Origin: Candidatus Dadabacteria bacterium
Lineage (GTDB): Bacteria > Desulfobacterota_D > UBA1144 > Nemesobacterales > Nemesobacteraceae
Reading direction: 5' to 3'
DNA: 64,000 nt
Assembly (NCBI GenBank): GCA_951812735.1
Contig: OX638332.1
Coordinates: 82,508 to 146,507, forward strand
In this document: piece after piece, positions 1 to 14,580 of the stretch
Layout of the letters: every line of letters starts with the position of its first letter
Position numbering within the stretch: position 1 is the stretch's first letter
Notes under the pieces: generated by a model
Told to the model about the DNA's origin: nothing
Databases searched by the model: none
What the model saw: only the letters and a program-made list of their open reading frames with translations
Made by a program: the position numbers and the translations under genes

Positions 1-1
1 G

Positions 2-523
2 GGCTATGTGGAGTTTATAGACACTGTAAGCCGGCTTGTTTCAGACGGCAATATGAAAGAAAAAATAAAGTTCGTTATAGTCGGAGATACCCCGTGGTTT
101 TTTCCGAAAAACCATCTGCGGGAACTTGAGGACCACGCGGAGAGTCTGGGGGTGCGGGACAGTTTTATTTTTACCGGATACAGAGAGGACGTGAGGCCAT
201 ATCTTAAGGATTTCGATCTCTTCGTGATTCCGTCCAATTATCCGGATCCTTTCCCAAGGTCCGTAATAGAGGCTATGGCGTTCAGCCTGCCCGTCGTCGG
301 TTTCTCAATAGGCGGCATAGCGGAGGCTATTGAGGACAGGGAAACCGGTTTTCTCTGCGACTCCGGGGATTTTGAGAAGATCGGGGAGAGCATCTCGATT
401 CTCACACGGGACGCCGAGACCCGGAGCAAAATGGGCCAAAACGCGAGACGCAGGGTGATGGAGATGTGCTCTGCGGCCGAGCGTACCGCGGACATACAGA
501 AGATAATACTCGAGGTCCGATGA
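2..523 (+). CDS. Glycosyltransferase, GT4-like C-terminal part (5' end outside window)
   Basis: The frame is open at the left edge, so only the C-terminal half is visible; a GTG at 8 is probably internal. The visible part looks like the nucleotide-sugar binding Rossmann domain of GT-B glycosyltransferases. A strand-type opening (KFVIVGD) is followed by FTGYREDVRPYLKDFDLFV and then the signature region DPFPRSVIEAMAFSLPVV, which fits the E-x7-E donor-phosphate motif with Asp replacing the first Glu. A GG-x-x-E turn and TGFL segment follow, as in family 4 retaining enzymes of lipopolysaccharide or exopolysaccharide assembly. Acceptor and sugar cannot be told. It converges on der with a one-base gap, so any terminator lies inside der. 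Confidence 0.8.
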   Translation, partial: GYVEFIDTVSRLVSDGNMKEKIKFVIVGDTPWFFPKNHLRELEDHAESLGVRDSFIFTGYREDVRPYLKDFDLFVIPSNYPDPFPRSVIEAMAFSLPVVGFSIGGIAEAIEDRETGFLCDSGDFEKIGESISILTRDAETRSKMGQNARRRVMEMCSAAERTADIQKIILEVR

Positions 524-524
524 T

Positions 525-1865
525 CTAGACTTCTTTTCCTTCCCTGTCCCGAAACAAGAGCTTCAGGGGAACTCCCTCAAAGTCTGAGTACTCCCTTAAC
601 TGGTTCTCAAGAAACCTTCTGTAGTTCTCCGGGATGCCCTTTGCCGAGTTCGTGAAGATTGTGAATGTCGGCGGTGCGGTGAAAGGTTGCGAGATATAGA
701 AAAGCTTGATTTCCTTTCTCCTGTATACCGGGGGAGGGTAGCGTTTCGTCAGTTCCTCAAGAAACCTGTTAAGTTTTCCCGTGGATATCTTTTTTCTGAA
801 GTTCTCTTCCACCCGCCCAACAGCGTCGAATATTTTTCCGACCTTCTTACCCGTAAGCGCGGAGATTGTGAGCACGGGAGCGTAATTCACCCCGGGCAGT
901 TTTTCCTTTATTATCTCTTCAATCTCTTTGGGGTCCGCTATGTCTTCGGGGGCGAGATCCCATTTGTTAAGCAGTATTATAAGAGCTCTGTTTCTGCCTT
1001 TTACAAGCTCCGCGAGGCGTGAGTCGTGATGCGTGGGACCCTCTTGTCCGTCTATCATCAGCAGCACTATATGGGCTCTTTCGATGGACCTTATGGCCCG
1101 AAAGACGCTGTGTTTTTCAACAGGGGCGTCTATTCTTGACTTTCTTCTTATCCCCGCGGTATCGATAAAAACGTATTTCTTCCCGTCTTTTTCATAGACA
1201 GAGTCCACGGAGTCGCGGGTCGTGCCGGGAGTGGAACTTGTTATGAGCCTGTGTTCTCCGAGTATCCTGTTCACAAGGGTGGATTTTCCCACGTTGGGTT
1301 TGCCGATAACAGCGATTCTCGTTTCCCCCGACTCTTCCTCTTCCGGCTGTCCGTAAGTTCCTATGCAGGAAGCTATCTGCTCCACCAGTTCGTAGATATT
1401 CTTGTTATGAAGCGCGGAAATCGCCATGAAGTCATCCGTTCCCGTCCCGTAGAATTCGTAAGTCTTTAACACCTGTTTTATGTTTCCATGATCGATCTTG
1501 TTTACCGCGTAGATGACCTTTTTCTCGGTCTTTCGAAGATACCGCACTATCTCCGAATCCTGAGGCAGGACCCCGTCTCTGCCGTCAAAAAGCATCACCA
1601 CCAGGGCCGCTTCCGAAATAGCGACGTCTATCTGCTCTTTTATGAGCGAGTAGTCCTGGTCGTCCTCGCCGAGGGAAAGACCGCCGGTGTCGACAAGGGT
1701 AAAATCCTTTTCCTTCCACCGGGTGTCTTCATAAACCCTGTCTCTTGTGACGCCCGGGATATCTTCTACTATCGTTTTGTTCCACCCTATTATCCTGTTA
1801 AAGAGGGTGGACTTGCCGACATTCGGTCTTCCGACTATGGCTACGATCGGTTTTTGTACGTTCAT
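525..1865 (-). CDS. der: Ribosome assembly GTPase Der (EngA)
   Basis: This is a tandem-GTPase protein needed for late maturation of the 50S subunit. Both G domains are visible. The first has P-loop GRPNVGKST (about residues 12-20), DTGGL and NKID. The second has GKPNVGKST (about 188-196), DTAGIRRKS and NKWD. The last ~100 residues form the KH-like domain seen in all Der proteins, with motif RYPPPVYRR. Length 446 is normal, slightly shorter than the E. coli protein. An ATG start at the right end agrees with the conserved PIVAIVGRPNVGKS opening. The next gene on the same strand, tamB, ends 51 bases upstream, so the two may be co-transcribed. Confidence 0.97.
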   Translation of the reverse strand: MNVQKPIVAIVGRPNVGKSTLFNRIIGWNKTIVEDIPGVTRDRVYEDTRWKEKDFTLVDTGGLSLGEDDQDYSLIKEQIDVAISEAALVVMLFDGRDGVLPQDSEIVRYLRKTEKKVIYAVNKIDHGNIKQVLKTYEFYGTGTDDFMAISALHNKNIYELVEQIASCIGTYGQPEEEESGETRIAVIGKPNVGKSTLVNRILGEHRLITSSTPGTTRDSVDSVYEKDGKKYVFIDTAGIRRKSRIDAPVEKHSVFRAIRSIERAHIVLLMIDGQEGPTHHDSRLAELVKGRNRALIILLNKWDLAPEDIADPKEIEEIIKEKLPGVNYAPVLTISALTGKKVGKIFDAVGRVEENFRKKISTGKLNRFLEELTKRYPPPVYRRKEIKLFYISQPFTAPPTFTIFTNSAKGIPENYRRFLENQLREYSDFEGVPLKLLFRDREGKEV

Positions 1866-1916
1866 TGCGTTTCTCCGCTACCGGTTCCGGGATGAGTTTC
1901 CCTGAAGTTCTGCGTT

Positions 1917-4900
1917 TCAGAAATTAAAATTGTAGAAAAAGTCGACTCCGGGATTTTCTCCCCCCATCTGACTTTCCACCGAGAATCTTCTGTTTAGTCT
2001 CCATTCAAGATTGAGCTTGTTGCGCATCTGCACCGTCTGGTCAAGGGGGGTGGTAGAGGGCGCTCTCTCGTAACCGACGAAAATATCCTTTGTCACGTAG
2101 GAACCGACCTTAAAGGTGCTGTCCTCAAACCCCCGCTCCCCCTCCTGGATGCTCAGAAGGTCAAGACCGATCTCCGAGCTTAAAAGCTCCGAAATTCCGC
2201 CGGCGGCAATCGCCGTCGCGAATTTTCCCACAAAGGCCCTCTGACGGTTCTGAAGCCTGTTGCTCGAAGCTCCGAAAACTATATAGGAGATTATGTCGAC
2301 TTCTTCAAGATCCGGGTTGCTTGAGAGGGACAGGTCCGGTTCCCTTAGATCTCCCGTAACGGTTACATGCACGTCAACATCACCGGCATCGTAATATGCC
2401 TTAACGTTAAGAGCGGGGTTGTCTGATGCTCCCGTGAAGTTAAGAGTGGCGTCCTCTATGTCGAAAAGCTTTCCGAAAACCGTGTAGTACCCCTCGGATG
2501 ATACTATGTTTCCCTGAAGATTAAGATCCGCTCCCGGTTTTTTCTTAAGCCTCAGTTTTCCGCTTGTGTTAAAGTTGGCTTCCTTGGTTTTTATCCATGT
2601 GCCGGAAGAGATGTCGACTGAAATATCCAAGGCGGTTTTCTCTCTGTAAAAACCGCCCTGGCCCTGTTCTTCAAGTGAAAACTCGGCGGCAAGATTCTCG
2701 CCCCTGTCTATGAAACTGATATCCTTTACGGCCTTCAGTCTGCCGGGGTAGAGGCGAATCCGCCCCGCCGTGACCTTTGTTTTTCCCTTTACGCTTAGAA
2801 ATTCATCTTTTTTTTCTATCCTGATATCACCTGACAGGTCTGTTTTTATGGAGTGGGGATTAAAACGGATCTTTTCCATCTCAAGATCGGCGCGGTACGT
2901 GAGATCAGAGAGATTCATTTTACCCTTCAGGTAGGCCCTCCCTCCTTTTGAACGAAATTCCATTCTGGGCAGGGTCATTTTCGTGCCGTTAAATGAAAAC
3001 TTGGCATGCTCCGTGAAGAGGCTGTTTCTTAGTTGGGTCAGAGAGAGTTTGAGATCATTTACCTCAAGATCTCCTTTTATCCTCGGTTTTGCGAGAGTGC
3101 CTCTGAGAAAAAGGCTGGCGGATGAGAAGTCCCCTTCGATTCTTTCTATTGAATTTGAAAAAATTTTCACAAAGTCGAGTCCGTATCCCTCAGATATCAA
3201 TTCAAGATCCACTGAAGCTCCAGTTATCGCCTCTAGAGGACTTTGGGCTTTTTCTGAAACCACCAGGTCTCCCCGCAGACTAAGTCTGTTCCCCTCGTCC
3301 ATTGAGGATGTGAAATCAAGAGAAAGTCTTCCGTTTTTCCCTTGGAGGCTGATTTCCATTTCTGCGACCCCGGGGATTTTGTAGAAAAAACCGTCTGACT
3401 TTACTTGAGCCTGCACTGAAGGAGCGGTAAAGGGACCACTGACTTTGACTTTTCCGTTAAACGTTCCTTCGAGATCGTGTTTGAAATTGAGAATTTTCGA
3501 TATGATCAGCGGATCAAAGTCCGTCATTTCGCCCCGAAGTTCGACTGTCTTTTCCTTCCTGTCGAGTTCTCCAAGAAAATCGGTGAGTTTTCCGTCTCCG
3601 TAGAGAAATTCATCTCCCTCGAGCCTTGTTCTGCCAGGAGATATATCAAGGAGGATATCTCCTTTGCTTCTGAACCGTTTTTCAGCCAGAAGACCTTCAA
3701 GGTACGTCATCCTTAATTTCTTCTCGCTGCCCAGAGGCCCGTTAATACTGAATTCTGAAGAGGCGAAGGCACCGTTTTTCTTGCTCAAAAGGGCACCAAC
3801 TTCAATATGGGTTTCCGTTCCCCGAAGCTTTGCCTCGATCGTATCCGAGGAATTGCCTAAAACGCGTGCCCGCTGCCCATTGAGATTTATGTCAATCGAC
3901 ACCTTGGGTGTGTTTTTAAAATCAATCTGTGTACTTGAGCGAACGGACATCTCTTGAGCTATGAAATCTTTTTTATAGGCGAAGTTTTCCACTTGGGAGG
4001 TCGCCTTGATGTGTGGAGTGAAGATGCTTCCGCTGATCCTGCCGCTTGAACTTATTTTTCCTAAAAGCAGAGGGACCCTTTCGTCAATCTCGGAGAGAAA
4101 ACCCAGATCCCGTGCCGCGAATTCAAAAGCGCAGTCAAGACCCTTTTGCTCTCCTTCGGTTTTTTTCGCGGACAGGGAGAATTCATCCGACGTGATGTTA
4201 AGTCTGTTTATCTTAAGGGCTCCTTTTTCAATGGCGCCGTTGATTTGGGAACTTATGTTGGTTATTCCATAAAATGCATCCGTCTTGAGGTCGGCATTTA
4301 CGCTTAAGTCCACATTTTCAAAAAACTTGGCGTTCTTTGGTGCCGCTCCCCGGAAACTTGCGCTTCCGCTAACGTGGTTGTCAATCGTTGCGTCCGGGAA
4401 TTCGAACTTCAGCTTGAACTTCTTTGCTTTTGAGCTCAGATCGAAATCCACGCCGTCGTTTCTAAGCGTCAGATGACCTGACATCCGAAGGTTGCTCTGC
4501 TCACTGTCGATTACGTCAAGGTAATCAGGTTCAATCCGAAGGGAATAGATTTCCCTGTTCCCCCAGTTGCCGCTTATCCTCAGGTTCGAGCTAAGCTTTG
4601 AGTCATCTCCGAATTTAAGAGGGTAGGGCGTGCGGTTAAGTATCTCGGTGAGATCATCTGTGTCCGCGTCTTTTAGCTCTACTGCGAAGTCAAACCAGTT
4701 TTTCTCTTCTTTTGCGAGCCATTTCCTGAGATCAACGCTCCCTTTCAGGCGAGACTCTCCGAATCCTCCGCCTACTTTGCCCTCTATAAGGGTTTTTGTT
4801 CCGTTAATCCTGACCGTCCCGAGGTCTGTCCAAAGCCGCTGCCCGTTAAGAAACGAGTCTGGGGTTAAAACCTCCATGGTCCCCACTATGTTGTCGACGG

Positions 4901-5732
4901 AGTGCATCTTGACCTTCGTCTTTGCTTGGAGGTTAAGCTCCCCCTTGCCGTTTATTCCGAGAGCGTCGAGGTAAACGGTCATGTCAAATTCAGGGTTTCT
5001 AAGGTTCCTTGCGGTGCCGCTTCCCCTGATTGGCACTCCCTCAACCTTAAATCCCGCGTCTTTGAATACGCAGTTCCAGGATGCTATTTCGATTTCTCCC
5101 CTGAGGTTCCTTATCCTGATTCTGGGAGACACGTAGTCAAAATTCACGTCCTTTGCGTCAAGCTCAAGTTTTTTCGTAAGTTCCACGATGTTTATGGAGA
5201 AAACCGACTCCTCCACCAGGTCAAATTCCCATACCTTGTCTCTTGTGTGGTCACTTATGGAAACGCGGGAGTTTCGGATTCTGTTGTTCGCGAAAATGAG
5301 GCTTATTCTTTTCTCCTGCGGACGCTCGGCGGTTTTGTCTTCGTTTTTGAGCTTCTTGAAATTCCACACCCCTCGTCTGTCTTTTTCGAGCAGGAGTTTT
5401 AGACCGTATACCTCTGTGTTTGATAAGTAGAGTTTTTTTCTCGAGATTATCGAGTAAAGAATGGGAATTGAGTAGTTCGTTGAGAGTTTTTCGATCTCTA
5501 TGAAACTTTCCCCGGCTATTTTTATTTCAATGTCGTCTATCTCCATTGTGGAGATTATGCTTCCTCTTATCTCTCCGAGACTTATATGGAAATTGGGAAT
5601 CGAGTTAAGCCTTTGCTCTATAAGGTTTTTTGCGTACTGGCGGCTTTGCTCGGTCTTGGAGAACAGAAGAAGCCCTACGATAAGGGCGGAAACTACTGCC
5701 GCCAATATAAAAAAAATCGTTTTTCGACGCAC
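1917..5732 (-). CDS. tamB: TamB-like translocation and assembly module protein
   Basis: This is a large AsmA/TamB-family envelope protein. Family members span the periplasm as a hydrophobic beta groove and move lipids or help insert outer-membrane proteins. Residues 5-25 (FFILAAVVSALIVGLLLF) form one N-terminal inner-membrane anchor. The remaining ~1240 residues are alternating short beta strands typical of the family. The last ~350 residues fit the TamB (DUF490) domain, and the chain ends in aromatic residues (FFYNFNF). At 1271 aa it matches known TamB lengths. The start codon is GTG and no strong ribosome site is seen. No TamA partner lies in the window. It is the first gene of a minus-strand unit with der and is divergent from the M23 peptidase gene. 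Confidence 0.88.
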   Translation of the reverse strand: MRRKTIFFILAAVVSALIVGLLLFSKTEQSRQYAKNLIEQRLNSIPNFHISLGEIRGSIISTMEIDDIEIKIAGESFIEIEKLSTNYSIPILYSIISRKKLYLSNTEVYGLKLLLEKDRRGVWNFKKLKNEDKTAERPQEKRISLIFANNRIRNSRVSISDHTRDKVWEFDLVEESVFSINIVELTKKLELDAKDVNFDYVSPRIRIRNLRGEIEIASWNCVFKDAGFKVEGVPIRGSGTARNLRNPEFDMTVYLDALGINGKGELNLQAKTKVKMHSVDNIVGTMEVLTPDSFLNGQRLWTDLGTVRINGTKTLIEGKVGGGFGESRLKGSVDLRKWLAKEEKNWFDFAVELKDADTDDLTEILNRTPYPLKFGDDSKLSSNLRISGNWGNREIYSLRIEPDYLDVIDSEQSNLRMSGHLTLRNDGVDFDLSSKAKKFKLKFEFPDATIDNHVSGSASFRGAAPKNAKFFENVDLSVNADLKTDAFYGITNISSQINGAIEKGALKINRLNITSDEFSLSAKKTEGEQKGLDCAFEFAARDLGFLSEIDERVPLLLGKISSSGRISGSIFTPHIKATSQVENFAYKKDFIAQEMSVRSSTQIDFKNTPKVSIDINLNGQRARVLGNSSDTIEAKLRGTETHIEVGALLSKKNGAFASSEFSINGPLGSEKKLRMTYLEGLLAEKRFRSKGDILLDISPGRTRLEGDEFLYGDGKLTDFLGELDRKEKTVELRGEMTDFDPLIISKILNFKHDLEGTFNGKVKVSGPFTAPSVQAQVKSDGFFYKIPGVAEMEISLQGKNGRLSLDFTSSMDEGNRLSLRGDLVVSEKAQSPLEAITGASVDLELISEGYGLDFVKIFSNSIERIEGDFSSASLFLRGTLAKPRIKGDLEVNDLKLSLTQLRNSLFTEHAKFSFNGTKMTLPRMEFRSKGGRAYLKGKMNLSDLTYRADLEMEKIRFNPHSIKTDLSGDIRIEKKDEFLSVKGKTKVTAGRIRLYPGRLKAVKDISFIDRGENLAAEFSLEEQGQGGFYREKTALDISVDISSGTWIKTKEANFNTSGKLRLKKKPGADLNLQGNIVSSEGYYTVFGKLFDIEDATLNFTGASDNPALNVKAYYDAGDVDVHVTVTGDLREPDLSLSSNPDLEEVDIISYIVFGASSNRLQNRQRAFVGKFATAIAAGGISELLSSEIGLDLLSIQEGERGFEDSTFKVGSYVTKDIFVGYERAPSTTPLDQTVQMRNKLNLEWRLNRRFSVESQMGGENPGVDFFYNFNF

Positions 5733-5803
5733 TGTCTTTAGTGAAAATGCAGGGGGTTTCTTTATTGGTCACGCTAAAGGATCTGGATTTTCCTATCAAG
5801 CCT

Positions 5804-5809
5804 ATTATA
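5804..5809 (-). promoter_or_regulatory. Possible -10 box for tamB-der
   Basis: The minus strand reads TATAAT here, 72 bases before the tamB start. The -35 position (about 5827-5832, GTTTTT) is poor, so this rests mainly on the perfect -10. The 291-base intergenic space 5733-6023 between divergent tamB and the M23 gene holds no gene. On its right side it carries a good ribosome site (AAAGGAGG, 6008-6015) for the M23 gene. Confidence 0.35.
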
Positions 5810-6023
5810 CTTAAAAGTCGCCAAATAAAAACAGAACTCGCTCAAGCGGTTCTGCTCGCAGGTCTGTTCTGTTTGCCGGGAGTTTTTCTCCGTAAAACCG
5901 GGCCGCGCAAGGGTAATTTACATTTCCGAGGCGTTTTCAAGAAAAACTTTCTGTTTATTGTCTAACTTATTCATATGACATGAAAAATAAAGCTGCTGCC
6001 GTAACTCAAAGGAGGTTGTTTTA

Positions 6024-7402
6024 ATGCTACAGGTATCTGGGAAACAGATTGCCGCTGTTTTTGGGATTTTGCTTCTGATCGTCGCTCTCATAAAAATTAT
6101 TTCCATTGCCGAGATGAGTCCTCCCGTAATATCCATCGAGCGGGACATTGAGAGTCTGAGCACAAAGCCCTTTGAGGTAACAGTGTCCGATAAGGGTACC
6201 GGGCTTTCCAAGGTCCGCATCTACCTGCTTGACGCTTACGGGGAGTCCGTTCTTGTCGAAAAGGAATATAAGAAGGGAACGAAAAGCGATGTTCTAAGCG
6301 TAAGCATCAACCCTGAGAAGCTCGGTATAAAAGGCGGGGAGTCGGAGTTTTTTATAGAGGCGACCGACCGTTTCATGAATGGCCTTTTCTCAGGGAAAAA
6401 GACCGTTTTCAGCCAGAAAGTAACCCTTGATTTCATCCCTCCCGAAATACAGGAACTCTCGCCCATGCTGTATATAAGACACGGGGGCGCGGGAGTTGTT
6501 ATATACAAGGTCTCTGAGGACACGGTTTCAAGCGGCGTCGAGATAAAAGACTTGTTTTTCGAAGGCTACAGCGGATACTTTGAAGATCCCCTTATATATC
6601 TTTCCTTTTTTGCCTATCCTTACAATGCCGCCAGGGGCGAAAAGATAGAAATTCTTGCAGCTGATGCGGCCGGAAACGAGGTCAGGGAATCCGTTCCTTA
6701 CCGGCTCTTAAAGGCTTCGTACGTAAAAGATGAAATAGCTCTCTCCGAAGGGTTTTTGAAAAAAAAGGTGCTCCCGCTTTTCAGCAGGATTTACGGCTAT
6801 TCCTCGGTAGGGGATGACGGGAAGCCTGATTTCCGTAAAGCGTTTCTCAAGGTCAACAGTGAGACGAGAAAAGAAAACGACAACAGGATATATGAGGTCG
6901 GAAGACAAAGCGGGGATAAAATTCTCTGGAAAGGGAAATTCAACCAGCTTCCCAATTCCAAGGTGGGTGCGACGTTTGCGGACCACAGGAAATATCTGAT
7001 GGATGGCGAAGTGATAGACAGGCAGTATCACCTCGGCTACGACCTTTCTGTTACCAGAAAATATCCCGTTCCGGCTTCTAACAACGGAGTGGTGGTTTTT
7101 GCCGATCACCTCGGCATATACGGTAATACGGTCATCGTTGACCATGGCATGGGGGTTATGACGCTCTACTCCCATCTGACTTCGATGGACGTAAAAGTCG
7201 GAGACACCGTGGAGAAAAAAGATCGCGTGGGAAGAACAGGCACTACCGGGCTTGCCGTCGGAGATCATCTCCATTTCGGGGTTTACATTCAGGGAGTTCC
7301 CGTGAGGCCGCTTGAGTGGTGGGATACGAAGTGGATCGACGATAACATATGGTACAAAATTAACTACGTGAAAAAGAATTTTGCGAGCCGGGAGGCTCAA
7401 CG

Positions 7403-7406
<4 letters not shown>
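6024..7406 (+). CDS. M23 family zinc metallopeptidase, membrane-anchored
   Basis: This is a LytM-type peptidoglycan endopeptidase. One N-terminal membrane segment (IAAVFGILLLIVALIKII) suggests an inner-membrane anchor with the rest periplasmic. Residues ~35-240 look like beta-rich, Ig-like domains (PPVISIERDIESLSTKPFEV, then a second DFIPPEI repeat). The C-terminal ~120 residues carry the M23 catalytic core: first metal ligands in HLGYDLS, the SHL segment, and HLHFGVYIQG closing the zinc site. All expected ligands (H, D, H-x-H) are present, so it should be catalytically competent, unlike EnvC/NlpD activators. A strong AAAGGAGG ribosome site precedes the ATG. It overlaps rlmB by four bases, so the two are translationally coupled. 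Confidence 0.92.
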
Positions 7407-11919
<4,513 letters not shown>

Positions 11920-11933
11920 AAGCACTTGGTGTC

Positions 11934-13670
11934 TCAGGAGATTTTCTGGCCCTGCAGGGAGTATTGCTTTATTCCCAGAATTATTCCGTCCACTATTCTT
12001 TCTATGTAGGCTTCGCTTTTCAGCCGTTTTTCCTCCCTGGGATTTGTTATGAAAGAGGTTTCAACCAGCACGCTCGGTATGTCCGCACCGATCAGCACGA
12101 CAAAAGGAGCTTTTTTAACCCCCTTGTTCTTTATGTACTTGTATTTTCCGGAAACGTTCCGGATTATGGATTTCTGCACGTAACCGGCGACTTGCTGTGA
12201 TTCCTCTTTCTTGGAACTGAGTATGTAGTCTTTGAGTATGCCGCGAAGATCGTGCAGCCCCTTGGTCGTAGTGGCGTTCTCCCTGGCGGCGAGCTGCAGG
12301 GAGGTCTGGTCGTCCGTGAAACCCAGTATGTAGGTCTCTATGCCGTGGGCCTTTTTTGTTCTTGCCCCGTTGCAGTGTATTGATATGAAAATATCAGCTT
12401 TTCTTTTTCTCGCTATGGCCGTGCGCTCCTCAAGGGGAATGAACCTGTCGTTGCTTCTTGTAAGATAGACATTCTCTATGCCGAAGCTTTTCCCTTCTTC
12501 GATCAGCCTTTGCCTGAGTCTTTTGGCTATCTTGAGATTTACGTCCTTTTCCCTGAGGCCGCTTGGACCTATGGCGCCGGGATCATGTCCCCCGTGCCCT
12601 GGATCGATTACTATGGTTCTGACCTTGAGTCCTAGGGCCTGCTTGAGACTTGCTATCTCTCCTTCTGGAACCTTGGATTCAAGCGAAGGTCCCTGCTTGT
12701 CGTATGAAGGAGCGTCCTTTGCGAATATCTTCTCCGGTTTTGCTCCCAGCCCCTTTATATCCATCACAAGCCGAAAATGCGGGTTCTGCCCTGATTTTGG
12801 CAGGGAAAAGACCTTGTGGCCCTCGAGATCTTTTATGTATAGCACGATGCGCGATACTCCGGGGCGGTTCGTCGCGTAACTTATCTTCTCGAGAAGTCCC
12901 TTGGTTATAGGCTCGACCTTGATTGAATTGTCAAGGATGGTTTCCTCAAGATCCACATAGAGACGTGGGGGGGTTTTGAGTTCCGGGTCGGGGCGAAGCA
13001 TCTTGGATGTGTACTTGACGTTCTTGTCGGTTTCTATCACGACCCGCGTATAATCGTCCGTTGACCAGTGCCTTATTTTTTTAATCAGGGCGTAGCCTTC
13101 TGGATTTGGCGTGGGAATAGGTTGTTTCGGTGCAGTGGGCTCTGCTTTCTTTGGCGTGGCGGCTCCTGTGAGTATCGCCAGTTTTTTCTTGGCGATATCG
13201 TAGGTGTCTGAGTCCTCCATTCCGTAGACGATTCTCTGGTACGCCGTGGCGGCTTCCTTTTTCTCGCCCCTGCGCTCAAGGATCCTGCCTATCCGCAGCC
13301 ACGAGTCATCGGCCAGACTGTCGTTTGGATATCTTTTTACGAATTCCCGCGAGTACTGAAGCGCTTTTTCCGAATCCTGCGGGGATTTGAACCTCAAGGA
13401 TTTTTTCTCATAGACCCTTGCCGCTACGAAGAGGCAGAGCGGGGAGTTCTCCCAGTCGGGGTTCTGGGAGTATATTCTGTAGAAAGTGCTTCCCACAAGA
13501 TCCCAGGTCTCGCTTCTCTTGGCTTTTTCAGAATTTGATTCAAGCTGGCGGTAAAGCTTGAAATTCTCTTCGTATATGGCCTCGTTTTTTTCCCTTGCTT
13601 CGGTAGAAGAAAAGACAAACAGGCAGATAAACGCTATTAGAAAAGGAGAAAGTTTTATGCGGTTTTTCAC
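11934..13670 (-). CDS. amiC: N-acetylmuramoyl-L-alanine amidase, AmiC-like with AMIN and TPR-like domains
   Basis: This is a periplasmic zinc amidase that splits septal peptidoglycan. Residues 1-25 are a signal peptide ending SSTEA. A tetratricopeptide-like helical segment follows (~40-165, with RYPNDSLADDSWLRIGRIL), then an AMIN targeting domain (~205-305, HWSTDDYTRVVIETD). The C-terminal Amidase_3 domain has the zinc/catalytic set: IDPGHGGHDPGA, LREKDVNL, SIHCNG and VLVETSFITN. The TPR-plus-AMIN arrangement is typical of deltaproteobacterial amidases rather than of enteric AmiC. The start codon is GTG. It is the first gene of the amiC-polX-ligA unit; the region to the divergent MBL gene is only ~100 bases. 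Confidence 0.93.
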   Translation of the reverse strand: MKNRIKLSPFLIAFICLFVFSSTEAREKNEAIYEENFKLYRQLESNSEKAKRSETWDLVGSTFYRIYSQNPDWENSPLCLFVAARVYEKKSLRFKSPQDSEKALQYSREFVKRYPNDSLADDSWLRIGRILERRGEKKEAATAYQRIVYGMEDSDTYDIAKKKLAILTGAATPKKAEPTAPKQPIPTPNPEGYALIKKIRHWSTDDYTRVVIETDKNVKYTSKMLRPDPELKTPPRLYVDLEETILDNSIKVEPITKGLLEKISYATNRPGVSRIVLYIKDLEGHKVFSLPKSGQNPHFRLVMDIKGLGAKPEKIFAKDAPSYDKQGPSLESKVPEGEIASLKQALGLKVRTIVIDPGHGGHDPGAIGPSGLREKDVNLKIAKRLRQRLIEEGKSFGIENVYLTRSNDRFIPLEERTAIARKRKADIFISIHCNGARTKKAHGIETYILGFTDDQTSLQLAARENATTTKGLHDLRGILKDYILSSKKEESQQVAGYVQKSIIRNVSGKYKYIKNKGVKKAPFVVLIGADIPSVLVETSFITNPREEKRLKSEAYIERIVDGIILGIKQYSLQGQKIS

Positions 13671-13776
13671 TTTAAGCAGAAACTATATTGTGTAGTTATG
13701 CCGTTGTAAATTTATTTTCAGAAGATTTGTGTGTTATGTTCTTACGAAATAAATTCTAACATGTTTGGCGTGTTCT

Positions 13777-14544
13777 ATGAAGGTCAGAGTACTTGGGTGT
13801 GCTACTTCGACCGGCGTTCCTATAGTGGGCTGCCGATGTGATGTGTGCACATCGGAAAATATCAGAAACAAACGTACGAGAAGTTCCGTGCTGGTCGAGG
13901 TGGCCGGGAAGAAAATACTTGTCGACACTTCTACCGATCTCAGGACGCAGGCCCTGAGGGAAGGGATAACCAGGGTTGATCTTGTTCTCTATACACACTC
14001 CCACGCCGATCACACCCACGGAATAGACGATCTTAAGGCGTTTAACTTCATAAATGCGATGGACATAGACTGTTACGCGAATACGGTTACCCTCGGCGAT
14101 ATAAAGCGGAATTTCGCCTACATATTCGACTCCTTCCCGGCGGCGGGAGGAAAACCGAGGCTTAATTTCAAGGAGATAAACGGGGAAATAAAATTCGAGG
14201 GAATCAGGATAGAGCCGATCGACATATATCACCATAACTGGCAGATACTAGGCTACCGCATCGGGTCTTTCGGTTACCTTACCGACTGCAGCGCCATCCC
14301 CGAGGACGCCTATGAAAAGCTCCAGGGGCTTGACCTCCTGATACTCGGCGCGTTGAGGTACAAACCCCACAGGGCTCACTTCAACATAGAACAGGCGGTA
14401 GAGGAAATAGAAAAACTGGGACCCAAAAGGGCCCTTTTAACTCACATGGGACATGAGCTTGAGTATGAAAAGCTCCGGGCGGAGCTTCCCGATCATATAG
14501 AGCCCGCGTATGACGGAGCCGAAATAGAGCTCAGGGATCCCTGA
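13777..14544 (+). CDS. MBL-fold metallo-hydrolase, PhnP-like
   Basis: This is a metallo-beta-lactamase superfamily phosphodiesterase of the PhnP / phosphoribosyl cyclic phosphodiesterase type. The opening GCATSTGVPIVGCRCDVC is the Cys-rich start typical of this subgroup. The dinuclear zinc motif is HSHADHTHG, with later ligands in TDCSAIP and LLTHMGHE. ATG at 13777 gives a start directly on the conserved VRVLGCATSTG strand; a TTG four codons upstream is in frame but less likely. Substrate is unknown: no phosphonate (phn) genes are near, so a cyclic-phosphate or nucleotide cleanup role is only inferred. It is followed after 36 bases by apgM, probably in the same transcript. Confidence 0.88.
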   Translation: MKVRVLGCATSTGVPIVGCRCDVCTSENIRNKRTRSSVLVEVAGKKILVDTSTDLRTQALREGITRVDLVLYTHSHADHTHGIDDLKAFNFINAMDIDCYANTVTLGDIKRNFAYIFDSFPAAGGKPRLNFKEINGEIKFEGIRIEPIDIYHHNWQILGYRIGSFGYLTDCSAIPEDAYEKLQGLDLLILGALRYKPHRAHFNIEQAVEEIEKLGPKRALLTHMGHELEYEKLRAELPDHIEPAYDGAEIELRDP

Positions 14545-14580
14545 CGGTATCTCCGCCGAGACGGCGCACAAGGAAGAAAA

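Noticed and set aside
6708..7400. 230-codon open frame opposite the M23 peptidase
   Set aside because: Covers the conserved M23 catalytic core in antisense; no features of a real protein.
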